Assembly: GCA_977006965.1 (NCBI GenBank)
Contig: OZ345365.1
Span: 992,001 to 1,056,000, forward strand
Source of the DNA: Phymatolithon calcareum
Lineage: Eukaryota > Rhodophyta > Florideophyceae > Hapalidiales
Length of the DNA stretch: 64,000 nucleotides
Reading direction: 5' to 3'
Shown here: one piece after another, positions 51,512 through 61,778 of the stretch
How positions within the stretch are numbered: position 1 is the stretch's first letter
Layout: every line of letters begins with the position of its first letter
Notes under the pieces: generated by a model
The model's input: only the letters and a program-made list of their open reading frames with translations
The model's database searches: none
Told to the model about the DNA's origin: nothing
Position numbers and translations under genes: made by a program

Positions 51512-52747
51512 TCAATTAAAACATTCGTCCATCGACAAGTCAACATCCGCCGCAAGATTCGCAATATCACCATAACACTCCGCTGAATACTTCCGCTTCA
51601 ACGCCGTGAGCTTATTAATATTCTCCGGGTCCTGTTCATTTGCCAGCAATCGACGCAAATGCATTTCACACCCTATCAATGCATCCGCATCCCATCCACC
51701 CGAACTGAACCTCATCGTATCATTCCACACAACATCTTCCAGAACGAGCACACCCGCAAGTAACGTCGCAGCAGCCGCAATCTGACTGTATCTGAACTGC
51801 AACATAGAATAATCTTGCAACGCAAGCTCGACAACGTAATTCGCAAGATGATCAACCTCCGACACATCGTATCCAACGCACGCCCGCAACGCCTTAAGAT
51901 TTCGCGCGAGAAACGTGGTCATATATGGAAGCGTCACCTGAAATTGAAGCGCGTTCAGAATGACAGCTTCCATTGACAGAATCTCCTTCTCCGAATACGT
52001 CTTATCCGATATATACACAAAATCCGCCACAACAGGAGCATAAATCTCCTCATACTTACTTGCAATAAGCATGGCCGTAATACCAACAAGTTGCAATTTG
52101 CGACGCATGACGGGAGTGACGGCGAGAAATCGGTCGATGATATTAACGGTAAGATGCAGAGTATTCGGCCGTAATTCGAATTTAAGATGTACATCCACAA
52201 GCCAATCGATGAGAATTGCGCGCATCTTCGGCGAAATGTCACGCTGCAACGTCATGTATTCCGGATTGGCAAGAAGGTTACATTCACGCTTCACCATATT
52301 TCGATGTATCTCAACGGCAAAAGGCGCCTCGCAGAGATGATCTCCGATATCCCCGATATCGATATCCAGTACACCGAGCGGAATCGCCCGCTCAATCTCC
52401 GCGGCTGACACGGCGGATGAGGTCGGTAGTCGCGATGCAATTATCGGCGACTGCGGTTCGGGATCGAGTTGCATGGCATCGTCGCGCGTGCGCTTGAGTG
52501 ATTTATCGCGCGGCTGATGCTTCTCGGCTGCAAGTCGAAGCACGCCACCGACGGCTTTCTGCGGTGCCGCGTTGAGGGAGATAGCCGAGACAGATTGTGC
52601 GGCATTGGTAATATCAACCAGCGCGCGCTTCTTCTTCGCTGCCGCTCGCGGCTTGCCGGCCTTCTGCGTCTGTGCGGGTTGAAGCGACGGCAGAGCATTC
52701 TCATTCCCGAATGCAACGGCGGCGTGACGTGGTGCATGTTTCGTCAT
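51512..52747 (-). CDS. Mitotic B-type cyclin (411 aa)
   Basis: Activating subunit of cyclin-dependent kinase 1 for entry into mitosis. The N-terminal cyclin box (~150-275) contains the hallmark MRAILIDWLVDVHLKFEL (175-192), with the hydrophobic-patch MRAIL and the conserved Lys/Glu (KYEEIYAP, 231-238). The C-terminal cyclin fold follows (~276-395: LPYMTTFLARNLKA, YSMLQFRYSQIAAAATLLAG). The basic N-terminal tail has KRALVDITN (40-48), which has the form of a destruction box but with Lys for the first Arg. NEN at 15-17 sits where a KEN box could be. Intronless, ATG start at 52747, length normal for the family. No second cyclin nearby. Confidence 0.96.
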   Translation of the reverse strand: MTKHAPRHAAVAFGNENALPSLQPAQTQKAGKPRAAAKKKRALVDITNAAQSVSAISLNAAPQKAVGGVLRLAAEKHQPRDKSLKRTRDDAMQLDPEPQSPIIASRLPTSSAVSAAEIERAIPLGVLDIDIGDIGDHLCEAPFAVEIHRNMVKRECNLLANPEYMTLQRDISPKMRAILIDWLVDVHLKFELRPNTLHLTVNIIDRFLAVTPVMRRKLQLVGITAMLIASKYEEIYAPVVADFVYISDKTYSEKEILSMEAVILNALQFQVTLPYMTTFLARNLKALRACVGYDVSEVDHLANYVVELALQDYSMLQFRYSQIAAAATLLAGVLVLEDVVWNDTMRFSSGGWDADALIGCEMHLRRLLANEQDPENINKLTALKRKYSAECYGDIANLAADVDLSMDECFN

Positions 52748-54440
52748 GGCGGATATGTGTCTCGGCAGCGTGCTATGGGTGGCGGTGAGTTTTGACGATG
52801 GTTCCGGCGCGTCTTCTTCTTCGTCGTGGCACTGACTTCCGTCGCGTACCCGTGTTGCGGCACGAGTACTGCACGCGCGAGGTGGTGGACTGCCGAGGCG
52901 GAGGGCGCGGTTTGTGCGGAGATGTGTGAGCTAGTGCGTGGCGGCGGTGTAGATGACTGGGAGGCGGCATGTTTGGCGGCGTCTTATACCTTGACGGTGT
53001 GTCGGAAGTGTCCGTTCCTTAACACGTTGGGTTGAAGGTGAACGGAAATGTTTATGATCGTGATGAATAATTTTTGATTGAAATTTGATAGATGGGAAAA
53101 ACATGTTCGTTCAAAAGGAGATGTGCTTGAAAAGGTGATTGTTTGAAAAACGGTCACCTTGACGTTCACTTTGGTTGCCTGGCGCTAGGAACACACACGT
53201 TGGGAGAAAACAGTTGATGATTGGATGGACTGGGGAGCGAGCTGAAATGCTTCGATGGATCTTGGTGCTGGACGACTTTGCTGCAGATTCGCATCCTGCA
53301 GTATTTGATCATTGCTTTTTTGTCGTAACGAGCGTTTGAGGGAGTGATGCAGTGCTTTGAATGGGCGCACATTGAGCAGGTAAGGGTGGCGAGGCAAAGT
53401 GGACGTTCATTGTCTGAATAGCGTCAATAATTAGAGCGGACAGGCTTATATTTTTACCGGTTTCTCGGGTCGAAAAGTATGAACGAGAGGGTTCAAAGCG
53501 CGAAGCAAATGTATGCACTAGTATTGATATGCTTCTCTAGCCTCAAGGAAGGTAACCAAGAGCGTGCGAGTGCTTTCGAAACCCAATAATATGTGAAAAG
53601 TACAAAGCAGAATGGCCAATCTCTCGAAGCCAGGAGTGGAATGGAGAACGCCACGCGGACTCTTGCGGGGAAAGTAGAAGCGCCATTTTATGGAGTCAAG
53701 TCTAATGGCACATCAAAATATACCCGTATCCCTAGAAGCTGCGCGGTCCATCATCAAACCGCACCATTCGACAAAGCTAAGGAGAATACAGTTCCTACTC
53801 CCAGAGCTGTATACATGCGACAGGCGCGCTGCTCACATCCATCCATCTATCCACAGGCGCGTTGAAACTACTCTGAAAAGATTGTGTTCATATCTGGTTT
53901 TACATGGTTGGACAATAATGGCAAGTGAAAGACCAACTGAGAATGGAACAGCCTCTAACGTGGAAAAAGCAAATACCTGTACTGATGTTTAGTACGTGGA
54001 TATCAAAGCATTGGAAGCGAGTGATTAAGTTAGAACCTTAGCGCTTCTGATGCCCACATTTGCCCAAGAAATTGGCCACAGCAAAAACAATGAGGTAGTC
54101 TATTCAGTCATGTGGGCAGCAATATTCACAGTTGACATTGATGTTCTGCTAAACGTGGTAGTCTGCTAAGCGTGTCTCTTTTACGATATCATAATCTTTC
54201 TAGTTGCGTACAGTTGATCATCGCTGGTAGTTCACGTTTCTCTAAGCACTTCCTTAAGTAGTGGCACCGCGAGAAGAAAAATCCACTTATCTTCCTCATG
54301 AAATTATTGTTTCGTCACATGTTCTTTTATAGACACTTTCTCTAACCGGCTCAGAAATACAACTTTTTCCAAGGAGCATCCATCTAACCAAGCAGTGAGG
54401 ATGAACGAAAGCAGACACGGGACAGTTTGCGCAAGTTGTT
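52748..54440. other. Cyclin upstream region and intergenic
   Basis: The first ~280 bp (52748-53035) upstream of the cyclin start are GC-rich and presumably hold its promoter; no TATA box stands out. Beyond that only short ORFs without recognisable families (for example 53593-53865). Nothing else identified. Confidence 0.4.
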
Positions 54441-54735
54441 TTTTTTAGGTCGCTTCCCAAGAAATCCACCGAAATTAATTGAAAAAATGGGCAGTCACGG
54501 GGCATGGACAGTTGGAACACTCAGCAGTATCCTGAGAAGCTTACATTGACCCCCGAAGAAGCGAAGTATATGGCTCGAGCCATTGACGTGATACTACCCG
54601 ATTCTGATTCAGGCAAATGAAAAATTTAGAGTCTAGTAGAGTACAAGCATCATGCTTGTACTCATGATGATGCTTAGAAGAGTACCGACTTGCCTCCAGT
54701 TGGGACACATGGTAGCGTCTCAATAAATCCACTTA
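54441..54735 (+). pseudogene. LINE-like 3' remnant (family H), copy 1
   Basis: The frame LTPEEAKYMARAIDVILPDS ending in a stop, plus the following non-coding block (GAGTCTAGTA...CCGACTTGCCTCCAGTTGGG), matches 60660-60870. It contains a 12-bp perfect palindrome with 1-nt centre (54639-54663). The parent element is not identified. Confidence 0.5.
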
Positions 54736-55084
54736 ATTACGACACTTGCTTTGTTCGAAGACCACGAAATTTGCTTCCGTGCTGCACTTTCTTTCCAGCA
54801 AATGACAACAATTGACATTCTATGTGTCTTATTGAACAATCTTACATGGAGTGATATCAAAATGACTACAAGGATGTATCGTTCTCTGTCCAAGAATCCG
54901 AGTGCAGCTTTACAATCGCCCATGAAACGTGATCGACACATCGAACAAATGCAGTAAACATATCTTCAAAAGCTCATTATACGTCACGGAATGTCGATTG
55001 AAGCCCAACCACATTGTAAAAGCCCATTCCTTTTCTACAGAGGTGCGAAAGAGCATTCACCATCGAGCTTCCCATCCAAGTAGG

Positions 55085-55819
55085 ATGAAGAGTGCAACAG
55101 TGCTCATCTACTCCACAATCCTCTTACTATGCACAAGCGGTTCTCCTTTACGGCGAGACATGGACAATCCATCTTCGGCGCCTGCATCAAAATCTGGCAG
55201 AGGATTTTCATCGCGAATGAGAACCGTTGCAACCAAAGCGCATACTTCCTGGTCAACCTTAGAACACATGGCCAAATTGAAGACAATGGGACATACTGGT
55301 GTGCCCGGTAAGGACTATTTCTCGCGTGCAGAAACTCTGTTACAGGCACGTGTGTTTAGATGGTCTCAAGGACGAGGGCTAGGATTTCAGTGCTCTCTGC
55401 ACGGACAGCGTTGCTCTCTGGGACTACTATGCGTCGGACCTGAGTTCTACAAGCTGTGCCGTATGCCCGTTGGAGAGGGAGCGTGGTGCGACGTATGGTA
55501 TACCCCTTGTATAGAGGGTTTCATCTGCCAGTTTGGCAAATGCGTCAAGCCAAGTGGTGAGAATGAACCTTGCAAATACAGCGAAAAGGTTTTAGAGTTT
55601 TACGGATATTACTATCCGCTCTGTGCTGCAGGACTGTACTGCCATATGGAGACGAGCAAATGCATCAGGAAAAGAGATTTGTTTGAAAAGTGCTCTTCTA
55701 AGTATCTGTGTAAGGAAGGCTTGCTCTGTGCAAATGGAGTTTGCCAGGATTCTACTAAAATCAAACCAAGGTATCGAATCGGCAATAGCAAACGCCTCCC
55801 ACCTCAGCAAGTGGAATGA
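55085..55819 (+). CDS. Secreted cysteine-rich repeat protein (244 aa)
   Basis: Of several in-frame Met codons the ATG at 55085 gives a good signal peptide (MKSATVLIYSTILLLCTSGS). After a ~90-residue linker rich in Ser, Arg and Lys come cysteine repeats: CSLHGQRCSLGLLC, WCDVWYTPCIEGFICQFGKC, LCAAGLYCHMETSKC and KCSSKYLCKEGLLCANGVC. The C-x4-G-x2-C-x4-(G)xC pattern resembles Dickkopf/EB-module-like or knottin-type modules. I cannot name a family. It is likely secreted to the wall or outside. It may belong with the 31673-32029 protein as a lineage-specific secreted set. The ORF is open upstream to 54929, but that part is not convincing. Confidence 0.65.
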   Translation: MKSATVLIYSTILLLCTSGSPLRRDMDNPSSAPASKSGRGFSSRMRTVATKAHTSWSTLEHMAKLKTMGHTGVPGKDYFSRAETLLQARVFRWSQGRGLGFQCSLHGQRCSLGLLCVGPEFYKLCRMPVGEGAWCDVWYTPCIEGFICQFGKCVKPSGENEPCKYSEKVLEFYGYYYPLCAAGLYCHMETSKCIRKRDLFEKCSSKYLCKEGLLCANGVCQDSTKIKPRYRIGNSKRLPPQQVE

Positions 55820-56271
55820 AATGAAGCCTTCCAGGCGAGCTAGCCTCTAACGGGAATAAAGCAATCATCATTAAGTGAAGTTTGCTGTATTGGTATGCGT
55901 GTCTGCATGTGATGGTCACTATGGGAACTACAGTTTCGTGCTTACATGCGCCGCTTTCGTGGGGGTCCACTTTAATAGAAATTGTATTGTCTTGAGAGAA
56001 GAACCGATTCCATGCAGAAGAGTTGTCCTGATAAATTTGAGTGCATAAAATGTTTGTGCCGGACGTTTCTGAACAATTGAGAGAACTGCTATAACAACCA
56101 GTGGTGTGACGAAAGGAAAAGAAAAGAGTGAGAAAAGGAAAGGGTGAAGAGCTCTACCTTCGAGGTGTCCTGGATCTATGCTATTAAAGTGCAAACTAAT
56201 CTATGTGGAGTGCTTTCGCTGTGGATAGGATTCCCAACCGAGAGGCTCTGATTCAGTCGCAGGATAAGTTG
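55820..56271. other. No recognisable gene
   Basis: Downstream region of the cysteine-rich gene. Short ORFs only. AATAAA at ~55856 is a plausible polyadenylation signal for that gene. Confidence 0.4.
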
Positions 56272-56454
56272 CTGTAAGAGGGACCTTCTTGAGCATACGA
56301 TTTTTGCGTCCAGACTACCAGTCTGGAAAAGACCACAGTTCAGTCATAAATATTATGACTGGTAATGAAGACGCGGCATAGTTCATGGTGGCTGCTGTGT
56401 GCATGTATGGTACATATTTTCTCATAACGATTTCTAGTTATTGGAAGTGGAATT

Positions 56455-56946
56455 TTTTTTTGAATTTTGAATTTATTAAACGCCCTCAGAAACACTCATA
56501 AGACTCTAAGGGAGATGCGTTTCAGATGCTACTACCTTGGTAGCTCCGTTACTCTGTTAAAGCCCGCAAAACCCGGGCTCGTTGCTATGGTCGTAGCACT
56601 AGCTGCAATAACCCTCCTCCAGAGAAGCTGGAGGGAAAAGCTTAGAGTCCACTTGTCCTGCTCGTAGGAATCTCAGCGTCGCCGATCTATTTTGTCTTGG
56701 TCTATTCCATGTCGTCATAAAAGACGATTGTGAGGAATAGTACTTTGTCAAGTGCCTTTTCAGTCTCACTAGTCTCCTCTTCTGTTAGTCGATATCTTTG
56801 AAGGTACACTTCGAGCTTGTTCATGATAGTTGGTACGATTTCACCGAATTTGTGGAAGAAGAAGAAGAAAGGTAGATTTTTATTTAAAAGTTACCAACGC
56901 ATCTGCTGACGCTCGGGGCAACTTTCCTAAGGCCAGCCGAATTTGT
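56455..56946 (-). mobile_element. LINE family C, copy 3
   Basis: Inserted in the MITE between copies of GGAAGTGGAATT (56443-56454 and 56947-56958). Its plus-strand left end is the T-run of the poly(A) tail, followed by the 3' UTR and the last codons (minus strand, ending DDME). The LINE B fragment lies inside it. Confidence 0.9.
56860..56937 (-). mobile_element. LINE family B, 78-bp 3' fragment
   Basis: Same 3' end as the 13661-16795 copy (AGAAGAAGAAAGGTAGATTT on the plus strand). Flanked by the perfect 15-bp repeat CCGAATTTGTGGAAG (56845-56859 and 56938-56952). An extreme case of 5' truncation. Confidence 0.93.
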
Positions 56947-57148
56947 GGAAGTGGAATTGCTTTTCAATCAAACTTTTCGTGGTGAACTTGCCAAAAACTC
57001 TTTTTGGAATCGTTTTTCAAGTTTTTACTCAAAAGTATGTGCAACCTATGCCGCGTACACAAAAAATGACTTGTAATGACGACTTTTTTTTGACTGGCTC
57101 TATGCCGCGATTTTTTTGAATTCTCAAGAAGGCCCCTCTGATAGTTCA

Positions 57149-57508
57149 GTCTGGGTGATACTACCCTTGACACCTACAAGCTGTACATGCAATGGCCTTG
57201 GCCGAATGTACGAGCGTTCGATTGGGACCATATGAAGGCTGCAGCGGGCGCGAAAAAGAGGATGTACCCGGTCCCTCTGTTAGATGAAAAACCACAAGAA
57301 AAATGCATGGGATTCTCGCTCCACATCACCAAGTTTTGAATTGCTATAGTCATAGCAAACATGTTATAGCCTCACAGCGTAATCCTTTCGTCACAATTAT
57401 TGCACTCTCTGCGCAACGCCCGCCTTCTGCTGTCTTCATCAAACAAAAACATCATCTGTGCACCTGTGCCCGTTAACGACGTCAAAGGTCAAACTCCACA
57501 ATCACGCC
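57149..57508. other. Upstream region of the C2-domain gene
   Basis: No ORF of note. At 57271-57280 the sequence GGTCCCTCTG resembles a MITE M1 end. The promoter of the next gene should lie here. Confidence 0.35.
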
Positions 57509-58387
57509 ATGTCATTACCTCCGCGCACAAAGCTGTGGCTCAACATTAGCTTTTGCACAAACGTGAAGAAGATAATCTCATCCTCCCTCCCAGCAAGTAA
57601 TATATCCCGCGCAGATGCCCAGGCGCAAATGACGTCAGCTCAAGATGCTTTGCGTCAAGCGTATCTCTCTAGCGGCAGTGTCAGCAGTACCAGCAACCTG
57701 TTGGCCGCCAGACGCGAGGTGCAACGAATGGAAGAAGCTCTGGACAATGCCATGGCGGTTCTGGCCAGCATACCGGACAATAACGCAGCGGACCCATCGT
57801 TGGCACCAAACCCGTTTGTCGTGGTATCTGTCGATGAAGATATGGATGAAGACCGACCAATGCTATTCACGAAGGTGAAACGCGGAACTGTGGACCCAAT
57901 CTGGAAGCAAGAATTCAAAGAATTCCCGTTCGAAATGTATCTCACTGGCAAGCGTGCGCACGAGATGTTCAATAACAATGACAACGATTATCGTCCACGA
58001 GCACTGATGTTCTATATCTACCACGACGACGGATTGCCAGATAAAGGCGATAAATCGACCTGGGAGCGTGAGAGCCCTAAACGCACAGTGCTACCTGGAC
58101 GGGGGTCGTGGGACTTTACGGAAATTTGCCGCAAGGTGAATTGTCCGGAGTTTGAGAAGGAGATTGATATTGTGGACCCGCTTACTGGACGTAAGATTAA
58201 GGATTCTTTCCTTACCCTTAAGGTTAAGTTGTGTGCGCCGAAAATCAAGCATTGTAAATGCCGGGCAAAGGTTACTGAGGTGTGTTCTGATGACAATCGT
58301 GGTACGCATTGCTTTTGTGAAGAATTTCGTGTCGTTCCGTTTCAGCGTCCGGGACGCAAAACTGTGAGCAAGAAGACGAGGAGCTGA
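57509..58387 (+). CDS. C2-domain protein with cysteine-rich tail (292 aa)
   Basis: From the ATG at 57509. The first strand is KLWLNISFCTNVKKI. A ~70-residue helical, coiled-coil-like insert follows (AQAQMTSAQDALRQAYLSSG ... ARREVQRMEEALDNAMAVLA). The C2 core then resumes: NPFVVVSVDEDMDED, KRGTVDPIWKQEFKEFPFEM (the family's T-x-NP-x-W-x-E-x-F pattern) and ALMFYIYHDDGLPDKG (the acidic loop). C2 domains bind membranes, often with calcium. Here acidic residues are present in two loops, so calcium binding is possible. The last ~60 residues hold eight Cys (KLCAPKIKHCKCRAKVTEVC, HCFCEEF), perhaps a metal site. A start 17 codons upstream (57458) is also possible. No introns seen. Confidence 0.7.
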   Translation: MSLPPRTKLWLNISFCTNVKKIISSSLPASNISRADAQAQMTSAQDALRQAYLSSGSVSSTSNLLAARREVQRMEEALDNAMAVLASIPDNNAADPSLAPNPFVVVSVDEDMDEDRPMLFTKVKRGTVDPIWKQEFKEFPFEMYLTGKRAHEMFNNNDNDYRPRALMFYIYHDDGLPDKGDKSTWERESPKRTVLPGRGSWDFTEICRKVNCPEFEKEIDIVDPLTGRKIKDSFLTLKVKLCAPKIKHCKCRAKVTEVCSDDNRGTHCFCEEFRVVPFQRPGRKTVSKKTRS

Positions 58388-58529
58388 TGCAAGTGAGAAG
58401 CTCTACGATTACACTTCTTCGCTTCGTACAAATATTCCTCCTTCCTCAATTGTGCGGTTATAAAGATTTACAGAGAAAGCTGAGTCTGCTGGTATCCTGT
58501 CTGTACCAATATTGGAGCCTCGCAAGGGG

Positions 58530-58900
58530 ATATCTGATGATTTTATTTTGAGAGCTCCCAAAGCCTCACCTTGGAGTAACGGGGCAGCTCTTGCGATATT
58601 CTCTAAGCTAAAGTCGTCTGGCTACTCAAAACGTTCTTGATTCGTAATTCTCTCCCAACAAGAGCTCCTGTGAGTCTCTTGCACTCAAACTCAATTTCTG
58701 TACTCACCTTCGACGGCGCAAGAGTACGTTGTAGGGCGACTAGTTTGATCATCGCGCTAATCCCACAGTAGGCACCTAGTACTGATTTTCTCGAAAGAGG
58801 TGCTCGGTTGAGGAGCCTCGGAAGGCTCCTGCCTGACATTCTTACAAATATACGGGAATGGCTTCCTCGGATGCTGCATTCCACTGTGTAGTCCAGCGAA
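58530..58900 (-). mobile_element. LINE A-related fragment (subfamily A')
   Basis: The minus-strand frame (58603-58884) reads RAPLSRKSVLGAYCGISAMI ... EFECKRLTGALVGRELRIKN, homologous to the last ~80 codons of LINE A (RVPLWRKSILAKYFGTGAVV ... ECKRLTRALTGREIRIKEIL). It then shows the 3' UTR with GAGAGCTCCCAAAGCCTCAC. Protein identity is about half, so this is a different subfamily. Confidence 0.85.
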
Positions 58901-58982
58901 AAAATACTCTAAGTTTTACCTTTTTTGAAGAACTGCTATCAAATCGATACAAGAAAGTCAAGAACCACTGTACCACTTTTTA

Positions 58983-59675
58983 TTACTTCTCGCCCAGGAC
59001 CCTTCTGTAGTTTTCAACGGTATTCTCCTGAGCATGATGACATGTTTTCAAGCATTCCAGTAAATTGTGGAGCCGTCGGACGAACTGCGCGCACTCTTCA
59101 ATCGATTGTGATGGTTCCTCGCTCTGAGACATTCTATTGAAAACATGCTCAGCATTGTCCATTAGCCCCATCACATGGTCGAGCCTCAGCTCTTGAGAAA
59201 CGCAGGCGGTCTTGTAGATTCGAACACTTCCGCAATAGAATTGCTGCCTCGCAAACGTGAATTTCATATCCGGTTCTAAAGCCAATATTTCGGACGCCAA
59301 GTGATGCGTCTTGAAGTATCTCGCATGCTTTTTCCTAGGACTATACACGAATAAAACTTGACCGAAAAGTAGAATGGCGTCCTTCAAGTACTCCAAAGCC
59401 GAAATTTCCACGTTGAGATCTGTAGTGGAAAATGACACTGGTGGGACGGCTCGAACCGCTGCCTGATGCTTCCGTAGCTCAGCAATGGCCGCGTCACGTG
59501 TAACCTGGGCAATGCGAAGACGATTCATCTTCTTGTTTTGAATACACGGGAAAAGTTTCCACCACCTTACGGCCTTCATATTGTCTTGCGCCTTTCGATA
59601 TTTTGATTCAGCCACTAGATAGTTGTACTCTGCGCGCCTAAGGCCGCTAATCATCTTGGATAGAGCAGCAAGCAA
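58983..59675 (-). CDS. Unknown helical-protein family, open copy 'e' (~223-230 aa)
   Basis: Second member without stops or frameshifts. It aligns end to end with 46618-47301: AEYNYLVAESKYRKAQ, KLFPCIQNKKMNRLRIAQVT, LEYLKDAILLFGQVLFVYSP, HHLASEILALEPDMKFTFAR, then QQFYCGSVRIYKTA. Overall identity is roughly 45-50%, yet the layout and the central block are kept, which suggests selection on the protein. The codon aligned with the Met of copy 'd' is AGA, so translation would start at the in-frame ATG at 59654 (MISGLRRAEYN, 223 aa) or on an upstream exon. No known domain. A LINE fragment lies just downstream. Confidence 0.65.
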   Translation of the reverse strand: MLAALSKMISGLRRAEYNYLVAESKYRKAQDNMKAVRWWKLFPCIQNKKMNRLRIAQVTRDAAIAELRKHQAAVRAVPPVSFSTTDLNVEISALEYLKDAILLFGQVLFVYSPRKKHARYFKTHHLASEILALEPDMKFTFARQQFYCGSVRIYKTACVSQELRLDHVMGLMDNAEHVFNRMSQSEEPSQSIEECAQFVRRLHNLLECLKTCHHAQENTVENYRRVLGEK

Positions 59676-60400
59676 CCTGTTGATTTCCGGTGGTCTGGGA
59701 GTTTTAGGAACATACCCAGAATGATCTCGGCTGAAGTAGCAAAATATAGCAGCGCATTGCCAAACCAGGTTCGCGTATAGATTTTTCTAAGCTGAAAGCC
59801 AGCCAGTAGGTCAGGAGAGATTCATATCTTTAAGTGAAACCACGAAAGAGCATATTTGATTCCCGCTCTGTGAACCAGGCGTGCGCAATGCAAAGAGGAG
59901 TTCCGGCCAATTACACAATATCCAAAATAGGACACTTCTTGTGTCTCTGAAGGTCAGGAAATGACACGTCAGAGTTTTGGCGATTGAGCTGAGAGCAGCC
60001 CGAAGGGTGTGCTTTTAGTAACTCTGCGTACATTCCGCATGAAAAATAACTGGGATCCGAAGCTCCTTTCATGGCTCATACTGATATGCTAAAGGGCGAA
60101 AGGCAAATGTTTTTCCGTTGCACTCAGCATAAGAAGATCTTGAAGAACATTACTTTACGGATCTCAGAGGTGAGAGACTAGAAATTAGATAATTATAGAT
60201 GGGTACCATTATGGTATCCCGGGGGGCTGAAAAGGAATCCTGCACTGGTGACATGAAAGCACACTCGGGCTTCAGCGGTTTCAGAACATTCCCGAAGTAT
60301 TTTTCTAGAGTCAGTCGAAGTCATGTCTTATAGCGAGAAGAATCAACTTGACTCATAGGATGACAATCACGATTTTCAAGTGCGTCCAACTGCGCATGCC
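59676..60400. other. No recognisable gene
   Basis: Upstream of gene copy 'e'. Short ORFs only. A GGTACCATTATGGTATCC inverted motif lies at ~60202-60219. Confidence 0.4.
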
Positions 60401-60880
60401 GCGAACTAAAATTCGTACGCTGGGGAAGAGCTGGGACTCGAAACGTTCGACCGCATGCGAAAATCAAACACTCCAACAGAGGTCCAGGACATAGGTGCCC
60501 TCCTACGAGTCTGGGAACAACAAGAAGAACGCCGTGCCAGGAAAATTACCTTTTTCCAAGAGTGGTCTACAGCACCAAGCAGTGAGGATGAAAGAAAGCA
60601 GGTACAAGATTCTCTGCACAAGATGGTTTGTGTGTCACATTCCAGGAAATTCACCAAAGTTGATAAAAGAAAAGGGCTGTCAAGGAGCATGGGCAGCTAG
60701 AACACTCAACAGCATCCTGAGAGGCTACATGAACGCATGCAGAGGAGACCGACGTGGTCCGAGCCATTCAGGAGATACTACGTAATGCTGATGAAGCCAA
60801 CTGAAATCTCGAGTCTAGTACAATGCTGAGAAAGGTGCCGACCTTCCTCAAGTTGGGGCACATGATCCCACTTTTAAATT
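60401..60880 (+). pseudogene. LINE-like 3' remnant (family H), copy 2
   Basis: Fragments in two frames (DIGALLRVWEQQEERRARKI; GAWAARTLNSILRGYMNA; EETDVVRAIQEILRNADEAN before a stop) align with the remnant at 54441-54735 and share its non-coding tail. No catalytic motif survives. The family assignment is tentative. Confidence 0.5.
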
Positions 60881-61231
60881 ACCACAAAATAATTTTCGTT
60901 GCTTTTAGGTTATCTTGTTCTCGTAGGTATAGAAGCTTGTCTCTAAGCGATTGACGCGAATTATAACCTTGAAGGTGTGGAACGCCACTGTTTGAAGATT
61001 AAAATTGAGCCTGGCGATGTGTCGAAGGACACGTGATCGCCACGACTGACTGCACAGTACCACCTGTCAACGGACAGCAGAGGAACGTTCCCTTGCACTC
61101 TTGCAAGGTCCATGCTCTGGGCCTACAGGTGTGAGTCACTCGAAGGATTTCAGGACTTAGTCCTGCATGAATCATGTTTACTGTGACCTAATCTGTTGTG
61201 TTGGTTGTTCTTGGTTGTCTTCCTTCTCCCT

Positions 61232-61767
61232 TGAAGATGATCTGGAAGACGTATTAAAAGGACATTGTGTATCTCGGGGAAGAGGAACAACTTAAATAAG
61301 CTCTGAAAGAAGCGGAAGAAGGTATAGTGCCAAAAAAGTGACGCCTACAAGCAACAGTCAAAGTATGGTCTTTGGAAGAAGAGGGTCGGACAGTTAAAAT
61401 CCCAATCGGTGTACCGAACGACCTACCAGGAGTGCTATATATGAGGGACAGAACTGCGAGGTTGAGATGCCTGAGAGTCATTTTCAACAGAGTTCCTTTG
61501 TGGAGAAAATCCATTCTGGCGAAATACTTTGTGACTGGTGCTGTGGTGGAGCTTATCGTGTTGCAACGTATACTGCGGTCTATGAAGATGGACCAAGAAG
61601 CGGAATAGGAAGCAAAAGACTTACTCGGGCCCTTACACGGAGAGAAATTCGAATTAAGGAGATATTAGAAGGAGAGTAGAGAGATGAGTATCGAAAACAG
61701 CGAGAAGCTGCCCTGTTACTCAATTTGAGGCTTTGGGAGCTTTTAAAATAAATCAACATATATCCCC
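61232..61767 (+). mobile_element. LINE family A, copy 4
   Basis: Flanked by TCCTTCTCCCT (61221-61231 and 61768-61778). It carries the last ~150 codons of RT (with stops near 61297 and 61340, and at 61606) and the family 3' end. Confidence 0.9.
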
Positions 61768-61778
61768 TCCTTCTCCCT

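Larger units (their letters stand above)
56272..57148. mobile_element. MITE family M1, copy 2, with nested LINEs
   Basis: Homologous to 44003-44392 on both sides (AGAGGGACCTTCTTGAG at the start, GAATTCTCAAGAAGGCCCCTCTG at the end). It is split by a LINE C copy at 56455-56946, which itself contains a LINE B fragment. Without them it is about 380 bp. Confidence 0.85.
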
